From contig CAWCIL010000007.1 in NCBI GenBank assembly GCA_963795485.1, forward strand, positions 62,001 to 126,000: 64,000 nucleotides of DNA, written 5' to 3'. A program made the translations under genes and the position numbers. Numbering within the stretch: position 1 is the first letter of the stretch; each line of letters starts with the position of its first letter. Shown one piece after another: positions 30,443-40,400 of the stretch. The notes beneath the pieces were generated by a model that was given only the letters and a program-made list of their open reading frames with translations, had not been told where the DNA came from and searched no databases. This stretch comes from AP-15 sp963795485 (GTDB lineage: Bacteria > Pseudomonadota > Alphaproteobacteria > ATCC43930 > CGMCC-115725).

Positions 30443-31357
30443 TCAGCAATTGATAACGCGCAACGGTCGAAGGCCGCCGTCCTCGATCCGCGCCAGGGCG
30501 ATCACGCCATGACCATGCCACGCGCCGACGACGGCACCGCTCCCCAGTCGGTCGAGCTGTGCCCGCCCCTCAGGATCGGCCGGCCGCACGCGCTGACCGC
30601 AGCTGAGCCGGTCGGCTTCGGCTGCCGCCAAGATCAGCCTCGGGATGCCGTCCAGCGCGGTCTCGATCGGAAGCAGACGCCCGCAGGCCGCGAGAATATG
30701 CTGCCGGTCGTCCACGGATTCCAGAGAAATCGCCTGCGACAGGGCAAACGGCCCGACCGAGAGGCGGCGCAGCGCGGCGAGATGGCCGCAGGTCTCGAGT
30801 GCCGCGGCGAGATCGCGGGCGAGCGCGCGGATATAAGTGCCCTTGCCGACGACAGCCTCGAATTCTGCATGGTCGCGATCGGGCATCGCGATCAGCTGGA
30901 GACTCGCAATCTCGACCGGCCGCGGGCTGAGGGAAGGCGGCCTTTCGGCGCGAGCCAGCGCGTAGGCGCGACGACCGCCAACCTTGATCGCCGAATAGAC
31001 CGGCGGCAGTTGCGCGATGATCCCGGTAAAGCGCGGCAACATCGCCTCGATCGCGGCCATCCCCGGCCGAACCTCGCTCTCGCCGACGATTTCGCCCTCG
31101 CCATCGTCGGTGGCGCGGGCTTCTCCCCAGCGGATGCGGAAGCGGTAGCGCTTACGGCCGTTCATCGCATAGGCGACGGTCTTGGTAGCCTCGCCGAGCG
31201 CCACCGGCAGCACCCCGGTCGCCAGCGGATCGAGGGTGCCGGCATGGCCGGCCTTGGCGCCGGTGCGGCGGCGGATCTGTGCCACGACATGGTGCGACGT
31301 GAGGCCCAGCGGTTTGTCGATGACGAGCCAGCCATGCAGTCCGCGATCAGCCGGCAT
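30443..31357 (-). CDS. truB: tRNA pseudouridine-55 synthase
   Basis: TruB makes pseudouridine 55 in the T-loop of tRNAs. The 304-residue protein has GWLVIDKPLGLTSHHVV, GHAGTLDPLATGVLP with the catalytic Asp, ARATDDGEGEIV, PPVYSAIKVGGRRAYALAR, and GTYIRALARDLA, plus a short C-terminal PUA-like part. ATG 31357 overlaps the end of rbfA by 11 bp, so translation is coupled. Confidence 0.97.
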   Translation of the reverse strand: MPADRGLHGWLVIDKPLGLTSHHVVAQIRRRTGAKAGHAGTLDPLATGVLPVALGEATKTVAYAMNGRKRYRFRIRWGEARATDDGEGEIVGESEVRPGMAAIEAMLPRFTGIIAQLPPVYSAIKVGGRRAYALARAERPPSLSPRPVEIASLQLIAMPDRDHAEFEAVVGKGTYIRALARDLAAALETCGHLAALRRLSVGPFALSQAISLESVDDRQHILAACGRLLPIETALDGIPRLILAAAEADRLSCGQRVRPADPEGRAQLDRLGSGAVVGAWHGHGVIALARIEDGGLRPLRVINC

Positions 31358-31802
31358 CGTCGTCGTTCTCGTCCTCCTCGGTATGCGGATGAAGGTCGCG
31401 CTCGACCTCGGGCCGCCCCAGCAATGTCGAGATCCGGTGCGCCTGGTCGAATGTCTCGTCGAGCGCGAAGGCCAGGTTCGGAGCATGACGCAGCGGCAGA
31501 TCGCGGGCGAGGTGCGCACGCAGAAAGGGCGTGCTGCGTTTGAGCCCGGCGATGACCGCGGCCGCATTGGCGCCGCCGAGCGGCATCACATAGGCCGTAG
31601 CGTTGCGTAGGTCGGGGCTGATGCGGACTTCGCTCACCGTGATGCTGGCATCGTGCAGCGCCGGATCGCGGCAGCCGCCGCCGCGCAGGATTTGAGCCAG
31701 GGCATGCCGCACCTCCTCGCCGACCCGCCTCTGCCGCTGGCCGGGGCCGCGGTCCGGCTCGCCGCCGCCGAATATGCGCCGGCGGCCTCGGCTGCCGGTC
31801 AT
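31347..31802 (-). CDS. rbfA: Ribosome-binding factor A
   Basis: RbfA is a small KH-domain protein needed for 30S maturation and cold growth. The 151-residue protein shows RVGEEVRHALAQIL, ITVSEVRISPDLRNATAYVMPLGG, and the C-terminal FALDETFDQAHRISTLL, all typical. Its last residues are acidic. It starts 37 bp after infB and overlaps truB. Confidence 0.95.
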   Translation of the reverse strand: MTGSRGRRRIFGGGEPDRGPGQRQRRVGEEVRHALAQILRGGGCRDPALHDASITVSEVRISPDLRNATAYVMPLGGANAAAVIAGLKRSTPFLRAHLARDLPLRHAPNLAFALDETFDQAHRISTLLGRPEVERDLHPHTEEDENDDDAG

Positions 31803-31839
31803 GACCGGCAGCCCTCCTCGGGTGCGAGATCGAGCAGCA

Positions 31840-34461
31840 TCACAGGGTGCGGGCGACTTCTTCGATCTCGAAACATTCGATCACGTCACCCGTTTGCACG
31901 TCCTGGTAATTTTCAAAGGCCATGCCGCATTCGTAGCCTTCCCTGACCTCGCGCACTTCATCCTTGAAGCGTTTCAGGGTTTTCAGGGTGCCCTCGTGAA
32001 TGACGACATCATCGCGCAGCAGGCGAACCCTGGCGCCGCGGCGGACCGTGCCCTCGGTGACCAGACAGCCGGCGACCTTGCCGACTTTGGTGATGTCGAA
32101 CACGTCGCGGATCGAGGCGTTGCCGAGGAAGCGCTCGCGCAGGGTGGGCGAGAGCAGTCCGGACAAGGCCGCGCGCATGTCCTCGATCAGATTGTAGATG
32201 ATCGAGTAATAGCGGATCTCGACGCCGTCGCGGCGAGCGAGGCTGCGCGCCTGCGGATTGGCGCGGACGTTGAAGCCGATGATCACCGCGTCCGAGGCCT
32301 TCGCCAGGATCACGTCGCTCTCGTTGATGCCGCCGACCGCGGAGTGCAGCACCCGGATCGAGACCTCGCTGGTCGAGATTTTGTCGAGCGAGCCGACGAT
32401 CGCCTCGAGCGAGCCCTGGACATCCGATTTGACGACGATCGGCAGCTCCTTCGCGGTGCCGGCGGCGATCCGCGAGAACATCTGCTCGAGCGTGCCGCGC
32501 CCGCCGAGCGCGGCGCTCGCCTCGCGCCGCCGGCGCTGCCGGAAATCGGCGATGTCGCGGGCGCGACCCTCGTTCTCGGCGACCACGAAATCGTCGCCGG
32601 CCAGGGGCGCGCCGTTGAGCCCGAGCACCTCGATCGGCGTCGAGGGACCCGCCTCGGTCTGGTTTTGCCCGTGATCGTCGACCAGCGCGCGCACTCGGCC
32701 CCATTCGCTGCCGGCGACGAAGATGTCGCCGACGCGCAGGGTGCCGCGCTGAATGAGCACGGTGGCGACGGCACCCCGGCCGCGCTCGAGCTTGGCTTCG
32801 AGCACGACACCTTCGGCCGGGCGGTCGGGGTTGGCCTTCAGGTCGAGCAGCTCGGATTGCAGCAGGATCGCTTCCTCGAGCCGATCGAGATTGGTTTTCT
32901 TCAGCGCCGAGACTTCGACGTCGAGCACCTCGCCGCCGAGCTGCTCGACGACGATGTCGTGCTGCAGCAGCTCCTGGCGCACCCGCTCGGGCCGCGCATC
33001 CTCTTTGTCCATCTTGTTGATGGCGACGATGATCGGCGCGTGCGCCGCCTTGGCGTGGCGGATCGCCTCGACAGTCTGCTCCATGATGCCGTCATCGGCG
33101 GCGACCACCAGGACCACGATGTCGGTGACGTTGGCGCCGCGGGCGCGCATCGCGGTAAACGCCTGATGGCCGGGCGTGTCGATAAAGGTGATCTGCTGGC
33201 CGCTCTTCAGGTTGACGCGATAGGCGCCGATATGCTGGGTAATGCCGCCGGCCTCGCCGGCCGCGACATCGGTCTCGCGCAGCGCGTCGAGCAGCGAAGT
33301 CTTGCCGTGGTCGACATGCCCCATGACGGTGACCACCGGCGCGCGCGACTGCAGCGTCTCCTCGAGGTCTTCCTCGCCGCGCAGGCCAGCCTCGACATCC
33401 GCCTCCGAGACCCGGCGCAGGCGGTGTCCGAACTCGGTGACGAGGAGCTCGGCGGTGTCGGCATCGATGACCTGGTTGATCGTGGCCATCACCCCCATGC
33501 GCATCAGCGCCTTGATCACGTCGACCCCGCGCTCGGCCATGCGGTTCGACAACTCCTGAACGGTGATGGTTTCGGGGACGACGACCTCGCGCACCACCTT
33601 GACCGGATCCTGCTCGCCGCCGTGCAGCCGCTGGCGCTCGCGCTCCCGCGCGCGCCGGACCGAGGCGAGGCTGCGCATCCGCTCGCCTTCGTCGCCGGAA
33701 AGCGCGCGGGTGACGGTGATCTTTCCGGTCCGCCGGCGCATCTCGTGGCGCGGCGGCGGCGCCGGCCTGCGGATTTCGGGCCGGGCGCCGCGGCGCAGCG
33801 CGCCCGCCGGCGCTTCTTCCTCCTCGGCCGGCATCGCGACCTTGCCGGCCGCCGCCAGGGCGGCGACCTTGGCCGCCGCCGCCTTGCCCGCGCGCTCGGC
33901 GACCTCGCGCCGCGATTCCTCTTCCTTGCGGCGCTGCGCCTCGTCCTCGGAGCGCTTGCGCGATTCGTCGACGGCGCGGCGGCGCGCTTCCTCCTCTTCA
34001 ACCTTGGCGCGTACCTCGTCCTCGACCCGGCGGCGCGCTTCCAAGGCGGCGCGTTCCTCTTCCTGGCGACGGCGATCGGCCTCGACCAGCGCCGCGCGGC
34101 GGCGCGCTTCCTCGTCGGCCTTATGGGCGTCCTGCAGCGCGCGCACCCGCCCGGCACGCTCCTCGGCGGTCAAGGCCCGCGGGATCACCACGGGACGGCG
34201 CGCCGGCTCGGCCGCATGCGGGCGAGCCGCCGGAGCCGCCTCTCGCGCGACCGCCGGCGTCGGCTCGGCCCGCCCGAGCTCCGGGGCACCGGCGCCGATC
34301 ATGCGCTTTTTGCGCACCTCGACGGTCACGGCCTTGGAGCGGCCATGCGAAAAACTCTGGCGGACCTGCCCGGTTTCCACGCCCTTGCGCAGCTCGAGCC
34401 GGGCGCCGGTGCGGGCCAGCGTCAGGGGCCGTTTCTGCTCTTGCTCAGTCGCGTCGCTCAT
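31840..34461 (-). CDS. infB: Translation initiation factor IF-2
   Basis: IF-2 is the GTPase that brings initiator tRNA to the 30S subunit. The 873-residue protein has a long charged, Ala/Glu/Arg-rich N-terminal region (to about residue 290) with extended single helices, the IF2_N domain, then G1 VMGHVDHGKTSLL near residue 382, G3 DTPGHQAF, and G4 NKMD, followed by domains II-IV ending VARTL. The layout is normal for alphaproteobacteria. It lies between the ylxR-like gene and rbfA. Confidence 0.97.
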   Translation of the reverse strand: MSDATEQEQKRPLTLARTGARLELRKGVETGQVRQSFSHGRSKAVTVEVRKKRMIGAGAPELGRAEPTPAVAREAAPAARPHAAEPARRPVVIPRALTAEERAGRVRALQDAHKADEEARRRAALVEADRRRQEEERAALEARRRVEDEVRAKVEEEEARRRAVDESRKRSEDEAQRRKEEESRREVAERAGKAAAAKVAALAAAGKVAMPAEEEEAPAGALRRGARPEIRRPAPPPRHEMRRRTGKITVTRALSGDEGERMRSLASVRRARERERQRLHGGEQDPVKVVREVVVPETITVQELSNRMAERGVDVIKALMRMGVMATINQVIDADTAELLVTEFGHRLRRVSEADVEAGLRGEEDLEETLQSRAPVVTVMGHVDHGKTSLLDALRETDVAAGEAGGITQHIGAYRVNLKSGQQITFIDTPGHQAFTAMRARGANVTDIVVLVVAADDGIMEQTVEAIRHAKAAHAPIIVAINKMDKEDARPERVRQELLQHDIVVEQLGGEVLDVEVSALKKTNLDRLEEAILLQSELLDLKANPDRPAEGVVLEAKLERGRGAVATVLIQRGTLRVGDIFVAGSEWGRVRALVDDHGQNQTEAGPSTPIEVLGLNGAPLAGDDFVVAENEGRARDIADFRQRRRREASAALGGRGTLEQMFSRIAAGTAKELPIVVKSDVQGSLEAIVGSLDKISTSEVSIRVLHSAVGGINESDVILAKASDAVIIGFNVRANPQARSLARRDGVEIRYYSIIYNLIEDMRAALSGLLSPTLRERFLGNASIRDVFDITKVGKVAGCLVTEGTVRRGARVRLLRDDVVIHEGTLKTLKRFKDEVREVREGYECGMAFENYQDVQTGDVIECFEIEEVARTL

Positions 34462-34476
34462 CTCGCTCCAATACGG

Positions 34477-35253
34477 TCATTCAGCTGTGCCGGCGTTCTG
34501 ACGTGCCGGCGTTCTGCCTGCCGGCGCGCCCGGACCGGGCGTCGGCGCTGGTTCCACGACGGCTCCCGCGCGAAAGCCGGCGATCTTCTCGGCATCGGCC
34601 ACGAGCCGGGCGCTCAACGCGCCCCGCCCGAGCGATGCATGCACTGCCTCGTCGCGTCCAAAGGCCGCACCCAACTCGGTCGCCGTCAGCACGCAGACAA
34701 GCGGGACATTGCGGGCAAGCGCGCGGATTTTGCGGCGACCACCCTCCGCCCCGTCGATCGCAGCGACCAGCACGGCGGTCTTCCCGCCCCGCGCCGCCTC
34801 GGCCACCCGCTCGAAGCCGGCGACCGCCAAGCCGGCCCGCCGGGCGAGCCCGATCGCGTCGATGCAGCGTCGCGCCAGCAGGGCTTCGAGCCGATCGGCG
34901 AGATCGCCCGGAACCGTCACCGGCCGCCGCGCAGCGCGCGTAAACCATCGTTTGGCGCCCGCCTGCTCCACTATATCCCGACGCGGCGTCAACCACAAAC
35001 CCCGTCCCGGCAGGCGCGCCGCGATATCGGCCACGAGCTCGCCGCTCGGGCCGATGACAAAACGCAGCAGCGAGGCGCGATCGTGGATCTCGCCGGTCGC
35101 GATGCACCGCCGCTGGGCAGCCTCGGGACCCGGTTCGGCCGGCCAAGCCGGCGCCGCGGGGCTGCTGCTGACAGCCGTCGCGACTACTCCCGCCCTGCCG
35201 CAGCAGCCGAGGCGGCCGGTGCGGCCGCAGGGGCGGCGGCATCCTCGAACCAA
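34477..35253 (-). CDS. ylxR: YlxR (DUF448)-like RNA-binding protein with L7Ae-like C-terminal part
   Basis: The core RRCIATGEIHDRASLLRFVIGPSGELVADIAARLPGRGLWLTPRRDIVE is the YlxR/DUF448 domain, a small basic nucleoid/RNA-associated fold. The C-terminal half (AIGLARRAGLAVAGFERVAEAARGGKTAVLVAAIDGAEGG) resembles the L7Ae/YlxQ-like domain; fusions of the two are usual in alphaproteobacteria. It sits between nusA and infB, the conserved position. The start is uncertain: the frame runs upstream inside nusA with only TTG near 35253, and no ATG or GTG occurs before the conserved core, so the true N-terminus may be shorter. Confidence 0.82.
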   Translation of the reverse strand: MVRGCRRPCGRTGRLGCCGRAGVVATAVSSSPAAPAWPAEPGPEAAQRRCIATGEIHDRASLLRFVIGPSGELVADIAARLPGRGLWLTPRRDIVEQAGAKRWFTRAARRPVTVPGDLADRLEALLARRCIDAIGLARRAGLAVAGFERVAEAARGGKTAVLVAAIDGAEGGRRKIRALARNVPLVCVLTATELGAAFGRDEAVHASLGRGALSARLVADAEKIAGFRAGAVVEPAPTPGPGAPAGRTPARQNAGTAE

Positions 35254-36758
35254 TGCGCGCGGGCGCGCATGATCAACGCGTTGGCGGCCTCGAGATCGAG
35301 CGCGACGCCGCTCTTGTCGGAAGCGGCGAGCAGCTCCAGCAGCTCGTCGCCGGCGAGGTCGGCGAAATCGTCGAGGGTCACGATCCCCTTTTCGCCGAAC
35401 GCCACCAGCATGCCCGGGGTCAGCCCGTCGAGTGCGGCCAGATCGTCGCCGACCCCGAGCTCGACCCGGCGCTCCTCATATTCGCGATCGCGCCGGTCGA
35501 GCGCGCCGCGGGCGCGATCCTGCAGCTCGGCGGCGATCTCGGCGTCGAACCCTTCGATGCCGGCGAGGTCCTCCGGCGCCACATAGGCGACCTCTTCGAG
35601 CGAGGCAAAGCCTTCGGTCACCAGCAGCTGCGCGATCACCTCGTCGATGTCGAGAGCGTCGATGAACAGGCGGCTGCGGCTGCGGAACTCTTCGGTCCGC
35701 CGCTCCGACTCCTCGGCCTCGGTCAGGATGTCGATGTCCCACCCGGTCAGCTGCGAGCCGAGGCGCACATTCTGGCCGCGCCGTCCGATCGCCAGGCTCA
35801 GCTGATCGTCAGGCACGACCACCTCGACCCGTCGCTGCTCCTCGTCCATGACCACCTTGGCGACCTCGGCCGGGGCCAGCGCGTTGACGACAAAGGTCGC
35901 GGGGTCCGAGGACCAGGGAATAATGTCGATCTTCTCGCCCTGCAATTCGCCGACGACCGCCTGCACCCGGCTGCCGCGCATGCCGACGCAGGCACCGACC
36001 GGGTCGATGCCGCTGTCGCGTGAGATCACCGCGATCTTGGCGCGGCTGCCGGGGTCGCGCGCCACCGCCTTGATCTCGATAATGCCGTCATAAATCTCCG
36101 GCACCTCCTGCGCGAACAGCTTGGCCATGAATTGCGGGTGGGTGCGCGACAGGAAAATCTGCGGACCGCGCGGCTCCTGGCGCACGTCATAGATATAGGC
36201 GCGCACCCGCTCGCCCTGGCGAAAGCTTTCGCGCGGCAGGAGCTCGTCGCGGCGCGCCATCGCCTCGGCGCGACCGAGATCGACGACGACATTGCCGAAC
36301 TCGACCCGCTTGACGAGCCCGTTGACGATCTCGCCGACCCGGTCCTTGAACTCGAGGAACTGGCGCTGGCGCTCGGCGTCGCGCACCTTCTGGACGATCA
36401 CCTGCTTGGCGGTCTGCGCCGCGATCCGGCCGAAATCGATGGGCGGCAGCGGGTCGGTGATGAAATCGCCGATCTCGGCTTCCGGGTTCAGGCGCTGCGC
36501 CTCGGCGAGCGCGATCTGGGTCGCCTCGTTCTCGATCGGCTCGGCCACCTCGCGGAAGCGTAAGAGCCGGATCTCGCCGTTGCGGCGGTCGATCTCGGCG
36601 CGAATGTCGTATTCCTGCCCGTATTTGGAGCGGCCGGCCTTCTGGATCGCCTGCTCCATCGCCTCCAGAACCTCGTCGCGGTCGATTCCCTTGTCGCGGG
36701 CGACGGTGTCGGCGACCTGAAGCAGTTCGGGGCGGGCGTAGGTGACGGTGCTTTCCAT
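35184..36758 (-). CDS. nusA: Transcription termination/antitermination protein NusA
   Basis: NusA binds RNA polymerase and nascent RNA and modulates pausing, termination and antitermination. The 524-residue protein has the N-terminal polymerase-binding domain (LLQVADTVARDKGIDRDEVLEAMEQAIQKAGRSKYG), an S1 domain (RVEFGNVVVDLGRAEAMA), two KH domains with ISRDSGIDPVGACVGMRGSRVQAVVGEL and LSLAIGRRGQNVRLGSQLTGW, and C-terminal acidic repeats with a helix-hairpin-helix part. It starts 38 bp after rimP. As the operon's own transcription factor it could act on the terminator in the rimP leader. Confidence 0.97.
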   Translation of the reverse strand: MESTVTYARPELLQVADTVARDKGIDRDEVLEAMEQAIQKAGRSKYGQEYDIRAEIDRRNGEIRLLRFREVAEPIENEATQIALAEAQRLNPEAEIGDFITDPLPPIDFGRIAAQTAKQVIVQKVRDAERQRQFLEFKDRVGEIVNGLVKRVEFGNVVVDLGRAEAMARRDELLPRESFRQGERVRAYIYDVRQEPRGPQIFLSRTHPQFMAKLFAQEVPEIYDGIIEIKAVARDPGSRAKIAVISRDSGIDPVGACVGMRGSRVQAVVGELQGEKIDIIPWSSDPATFVVNALAPAEVAKVVMDEEQRRVEVVVPDDQLSLAIGRRGQNVRLGSQLTGWDIDILTEAEESERRTEEFRSRSRLFIDALDIDEVIAQLLVTEGFASLEEVAYVAPEDLAGIEGFDAEIAAELQDRARGALDRRDREYEERRVELGVGDDLAALDGLTPGMLVAFGEKGIVTLDDFADLAGDELLELLAASDKSGVALDLEAANALIMRARAHWFEDAAAPAAAPAASAAAAGRE

Positions 36759-36796
36759 GGCTTCCCGGATGTTCTCGACTGGTGTGTGGCTATACG

Positions 36797-37285
36797 TCAG
36801 TTGGCGCGCGGACGGGAAGCGGCGATCAGATCGTCGGTGATGACGAGCCTCGCCCGCGCCACCGCGGCGAGCGGCAATCGGGTCTCGCCCGCATCGTCGG
36901 CCAAGCGGACCTCGCCATCGGCAGTGCCGATCAGGCGACCGCGAAACCGCTTGCGCCCGCCGATCGGCTGCGCCAGCTCGATCTTCGCCACGAACCCGCT
37001 GAAGCGGTCGTAATCCTCGGGCCGGACCAGCGGGCGATCGATGCCGGGGGAGCTGATTTCAAGCACATAGGCCCCGGCGATCGGGTCGGCGACATCGAGC
37101 AGGGCCGAAACCGAATGGCTGATCAGCGCGCAGTCGTCGACGGTCATCGGCGCATCGTCGACCCGCTCGGCCATGACCTGCAAGGTCGCGCGTCGACCGC
37201 CGGTGACCGCGACCCGGACCAAACGGTATCCCATCGCCGCCAGCGAGGGCTCGATCATCTGCGCGATGGCGTTGGTATCGACCAA
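36797..37285 (-). CDS. rimP: Ribosome maturation factor RimP
   Basis: RimP helps assemble the 30S subunit around S12. The 162-residue protein shows IEPSLAAMGYRLVRV, CALISHSVSALLDVADPIAGAYVLEISSPGIDRPL with the conserved SSPGxDRPL motif, and an SH3-like C-terminal domain. The start is TTG 37285 with GAGG about 9 nt upstream. It heads the operon; a terminator hairpin lies 36 nt upstream. Confidence 0.95.
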   Translation of the reverse strand: MVDTNAIAQMIEPSLAAMGYRLVRVAVTGGRRATLQVMAERVDDAPMTVDDCALISHSVSALLDVADPIAGAYVLEISSPGIDRPLVRPEDYDRFSGFVAKIELAQPIGGRKRFRGRLIGTADGEVRLADDAGETRLPLAAVARARLVITDDLIAASRPRAN

Positions 37286-37320
37286 ATACCCGACCTCGGC
37301 GAACTTTTCGCCACCTTCGG

Positions 37321-37342
37321 AAAAAGCGGGCAGTCAGCCCGC
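37321..37342 (-). terminator. Intrinsic terminator in the leader of the rimP-nusA operon
   Basis: On the minus strand GCGGGC, the 5-nt loop TGACT and GCCCGC form a stem followed directly by TTTTT. It lies only 36 nt before the rimP start and after a promoter-like pair at 37385-37412. It may end autotransporter transcripts, act as an attenuator for the nusA operon, or both. Confidence 0.75.
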
Positions 37343-37384
37343 CCGCGCAACAACCCGCGACGCAGGCCCCGCCGTTGACCGACA

Positions 37385-37412
37385 AATGTAATCGGACCGC
37401 GCTGTTTCGCAA
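37385..37412 (-). promoter_or_regulatory. Candidate promoter of the rimP-nusA-infB operon
   Basis: TTGCGA (37412-37407) and TACATT (37390-37385) are 16 nt apart on the minus strand. Transcripts from it would run through the hairpin at 37321-37342 before reaching rimP. Both boxes match consensus at four of six positions. Confidence 0.45.
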
Positions 37413-37453
37413 GAGCGTTGCCGCCCCACCGGGCATCGCCGTCGGAATTGTCG

Positions 37454-40400
37454 TCAGAATTGCCAGGTGAGGGTGCCTTCGACCGCCTGATCATAAACGC
37501 CGCTACCCAGCTGACCGCGGTAAGCGACGCCGAAGCGTGCGCGCGGCGAGACGGCGAGATCGATCCCCGCCCCGACCAGCGCGGCATCGCGGGCCAATGG
37601 CACACCGGCGACGGAAAACCCCGCGCCGGTGCCTTCGAAGGCGAGCGACGCGGTCGGAACGATATCGCCAAAGCCGTGCTGCCAGGCGACCGATGCACGA
37701 GGGAAAAGCGTCATTCCGTTGGCGAGATGCATCGTCTCGGCGGCGCGCACTCCGAGCGTCGAATAGCCGATGCTCTCCGAGTTTCCGGTGCCCGAAAGCG
37801 CCGCCGCCATTGCGGTCTCGGTGAACCCTTGCGCGCCGAGATGGACAAAGGCGAGCCCGCCGAACGGCTCGACCGCCGCCGGGCCCACGGCGAGGCCGTA
37901 CCCCGCCTCCGCGAAAACCTGCCCCATCTGGCCGCTGTAGCCCGAAGTGGCGTTGTCGGTGAAGCCCGGGAAACCGATAGCACGATCGGTGTCGATATGG
38001 TTCCACGAGACCGCACCGCCGGCCCGCAGGCTCCACGGCCCGAGCGTCCCGCCCCCATAGGCGCCGAGCGAAGCGGTATTGATGCCGGCGGTGCTCGACC
38101 GCTGGTCGACCGTAAGATTGGACCCGGCATACCCGAAGGCGAGCCCGGCGCGCCAGTTTTGACCAAAGCGGCGATCGGCCCCGGCGACAAAGCCGCCGAG
38201 GCTGTCGGTCGCTTCGGCCGCGTTGCCGTTGCCGTCGATCCTGCCCCACGCACCCAGCCCCTGCGTCCAGAACGTCAAATCGGGATTGACCGCCAATGAC
38301 CGGCCAGCCCCCGGCCCCGCGGCGGGAGCGTCCGAGGCCACGACGGACCCGCCACGCGGCGCTGCGCCGAAAGCGAAAGTCGCCGCCGGGCCGTTCATCG
38401 CGAAGCTCGCCAACGGCCCCGCCGCATCGGCGTAAGCGGCGCTGCGCAGCCGCCCCAGCACGGCGTCGCGCAGGTAGCGCGAATCGTCGATCAGGCTGGT
38501 ATCGAGGCTGGCGTGAATCTCGCCCGACAGCAGGTCGAACGCCTGCAAGGCCGCCGGGTCGGACAGCGGCGCCACCGCCTTCACCAGGCCGCTGGCGAAC
38601 GGGCTCGCGTCGAGCGCGCCGGCGACCGCGAGCTGGTTCGGCGTCTGGGCGATGTCGGAGAAATAATAGGTGTTGCGGGTCAAGGTCAGAAAGACGTCGT
38701 CGGGGTCGCCGCTCAGGCTCGGGGTCAGGATGCCGAGATTGCTGGTCGCGGCGGCGAAGCTGCCGCTGACGCCGCCGGCCGCGGTCAGGATCGTGTAGCG
38801 GGTCATTGGCGTGTAGCTGCCGGGCGCCGCCGCCACCTCGACCGTTCCGCCCCCTATGGTCGCCATACCGGTGGCGACGATCTTGTCGGATTGCCCGGCG
38901 GGATTGGCCGCGACGACGAAGGTCGATCCCGGCGCGAAGGCGACATTGCCGGCGACATTGAGGGTGGCGATCGATCCCCCCGGCATCACGGTGCCGCCAT
39001 TCGCCACGGTGAGCCCGCCGACGGTCCCACTCCCGGTCAGAAGGCCGCCGGCATTGACCAGCACCGGCGACACCAGCGAGCCGGCAACGTCGAGGACGCC
39101 GGCATTGACGATGGTCGGGCCGGCGTAAGTGCTGATGCCGGTCAGCACGGTCTCGCCGCCGCCGTTCTGCGCGAAGCTGCCGGTCCCCGAAATTGCCCCG
39201 CCATAGAGGAAGGTGTCGCTGTGATCGATTGCGAGGACACCGTTGTCGATCACGTTTCCGGCGATCGAGCCGCCGGTCCCGCCATCGCCGAGCTGCAAGG
39301 TGCCGGCGGCGATCGTCGTGCCGCCGGCATAGGTATTGGCGCCGGTCAGGATGGTCGTGCCCGTGCCGAGCTGCTGGAACCCGCCGGTCCCCGAGATTGC
39401 GCCGCCATAGGAAAAGGTATCCGAGCGGTCGATCGCGAAGACGCCGTTGTCGGCAATGTTGCCGGCGATCGATCCGCCCGCACCGCCGTTGCCGAGCTGC
39501 AAGGTGCCCGCAGCGATGGTCGTGCCGCCGGCATAGGTATTGTCGCCGGTCAGGATCAGGCTTCCGCGGCCGGTCTTGGTCAGGCCGCCCGGACCGGAGA
39601 CGACCCCGCCGAGCGTCGCTTGATGAATTCCGGTATCGATCGTCCCGTCGGCGGCGAGAGCGACCGCCCGGTCGCTGGCGAAACCGGACAGCAAGCGTAG
39701 CCTTCCCGGCCCGGTGAAGGTGATGTCGCCCGACTGCGCCCCGAGGTCCGTGTCGGCCCTGACCGCGAGAGTGCCGGCGGCGATCACGGTGCCGCCCGAA
39801 TAGGTGTTCTCGTGAGCAAGGATCGTGGTGCCGGCGCCGAGCTGCCGGAATTGCCCAGTCCCGGAAATCGCCGAGCGCAGCGTGACCCGGTTGCTCCGGT
39901 CGACCGCCAAGACACTGTCGTCCACGACCTTGCCGCGAATCGATCCCTTCGCGCCGCCATCGCCGAGCTGCAGCACGCCATCCTTGATCGTGGTGCCGCC
40001 GCTGTAGCGGTTCGTACCCGACAGGATCAGCGTCCCGCTGCCGGTTTTGAAAAGCGACCCGCCCCGGCCTCCGGCCAGGCCGCCATTGACGAGGGCGCCG
40101 CTGACCTCGGTCGAGAGATTATTGCCGCCGACGATCAGTCGTTTCGAGCCGAGATAGAATGTTCCGGCGCCGGCGATCGAGCCCGCGGTCATGCCGCGCG
40201 TGGTAAGGCCCGAAATATCGAGGTCGCCGCCGCTTCCGACGATCAGCTGCGCCCTGCCTCCGTTGCTGTGGTCGTAAAACGCAACCAGTCCCGATCTGCC
40301 GGTCGCCACCGTCGCGCCGCCGGCGGTGCTCCAACCGTAGAAGCTGACGAGACCCTTGTTGGCGATGGTCGCGCGGCCGGCGCTGCTGTGATCGTCGAAA

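Noticed and set aside
31774..35586. Plus-strand 1270-residue frame opposite infB, ylxR and nusA
   Set aside because: It is a high-GC antisense shadow of three certain minus-strand genes; the product is low-complexity and has no domains.
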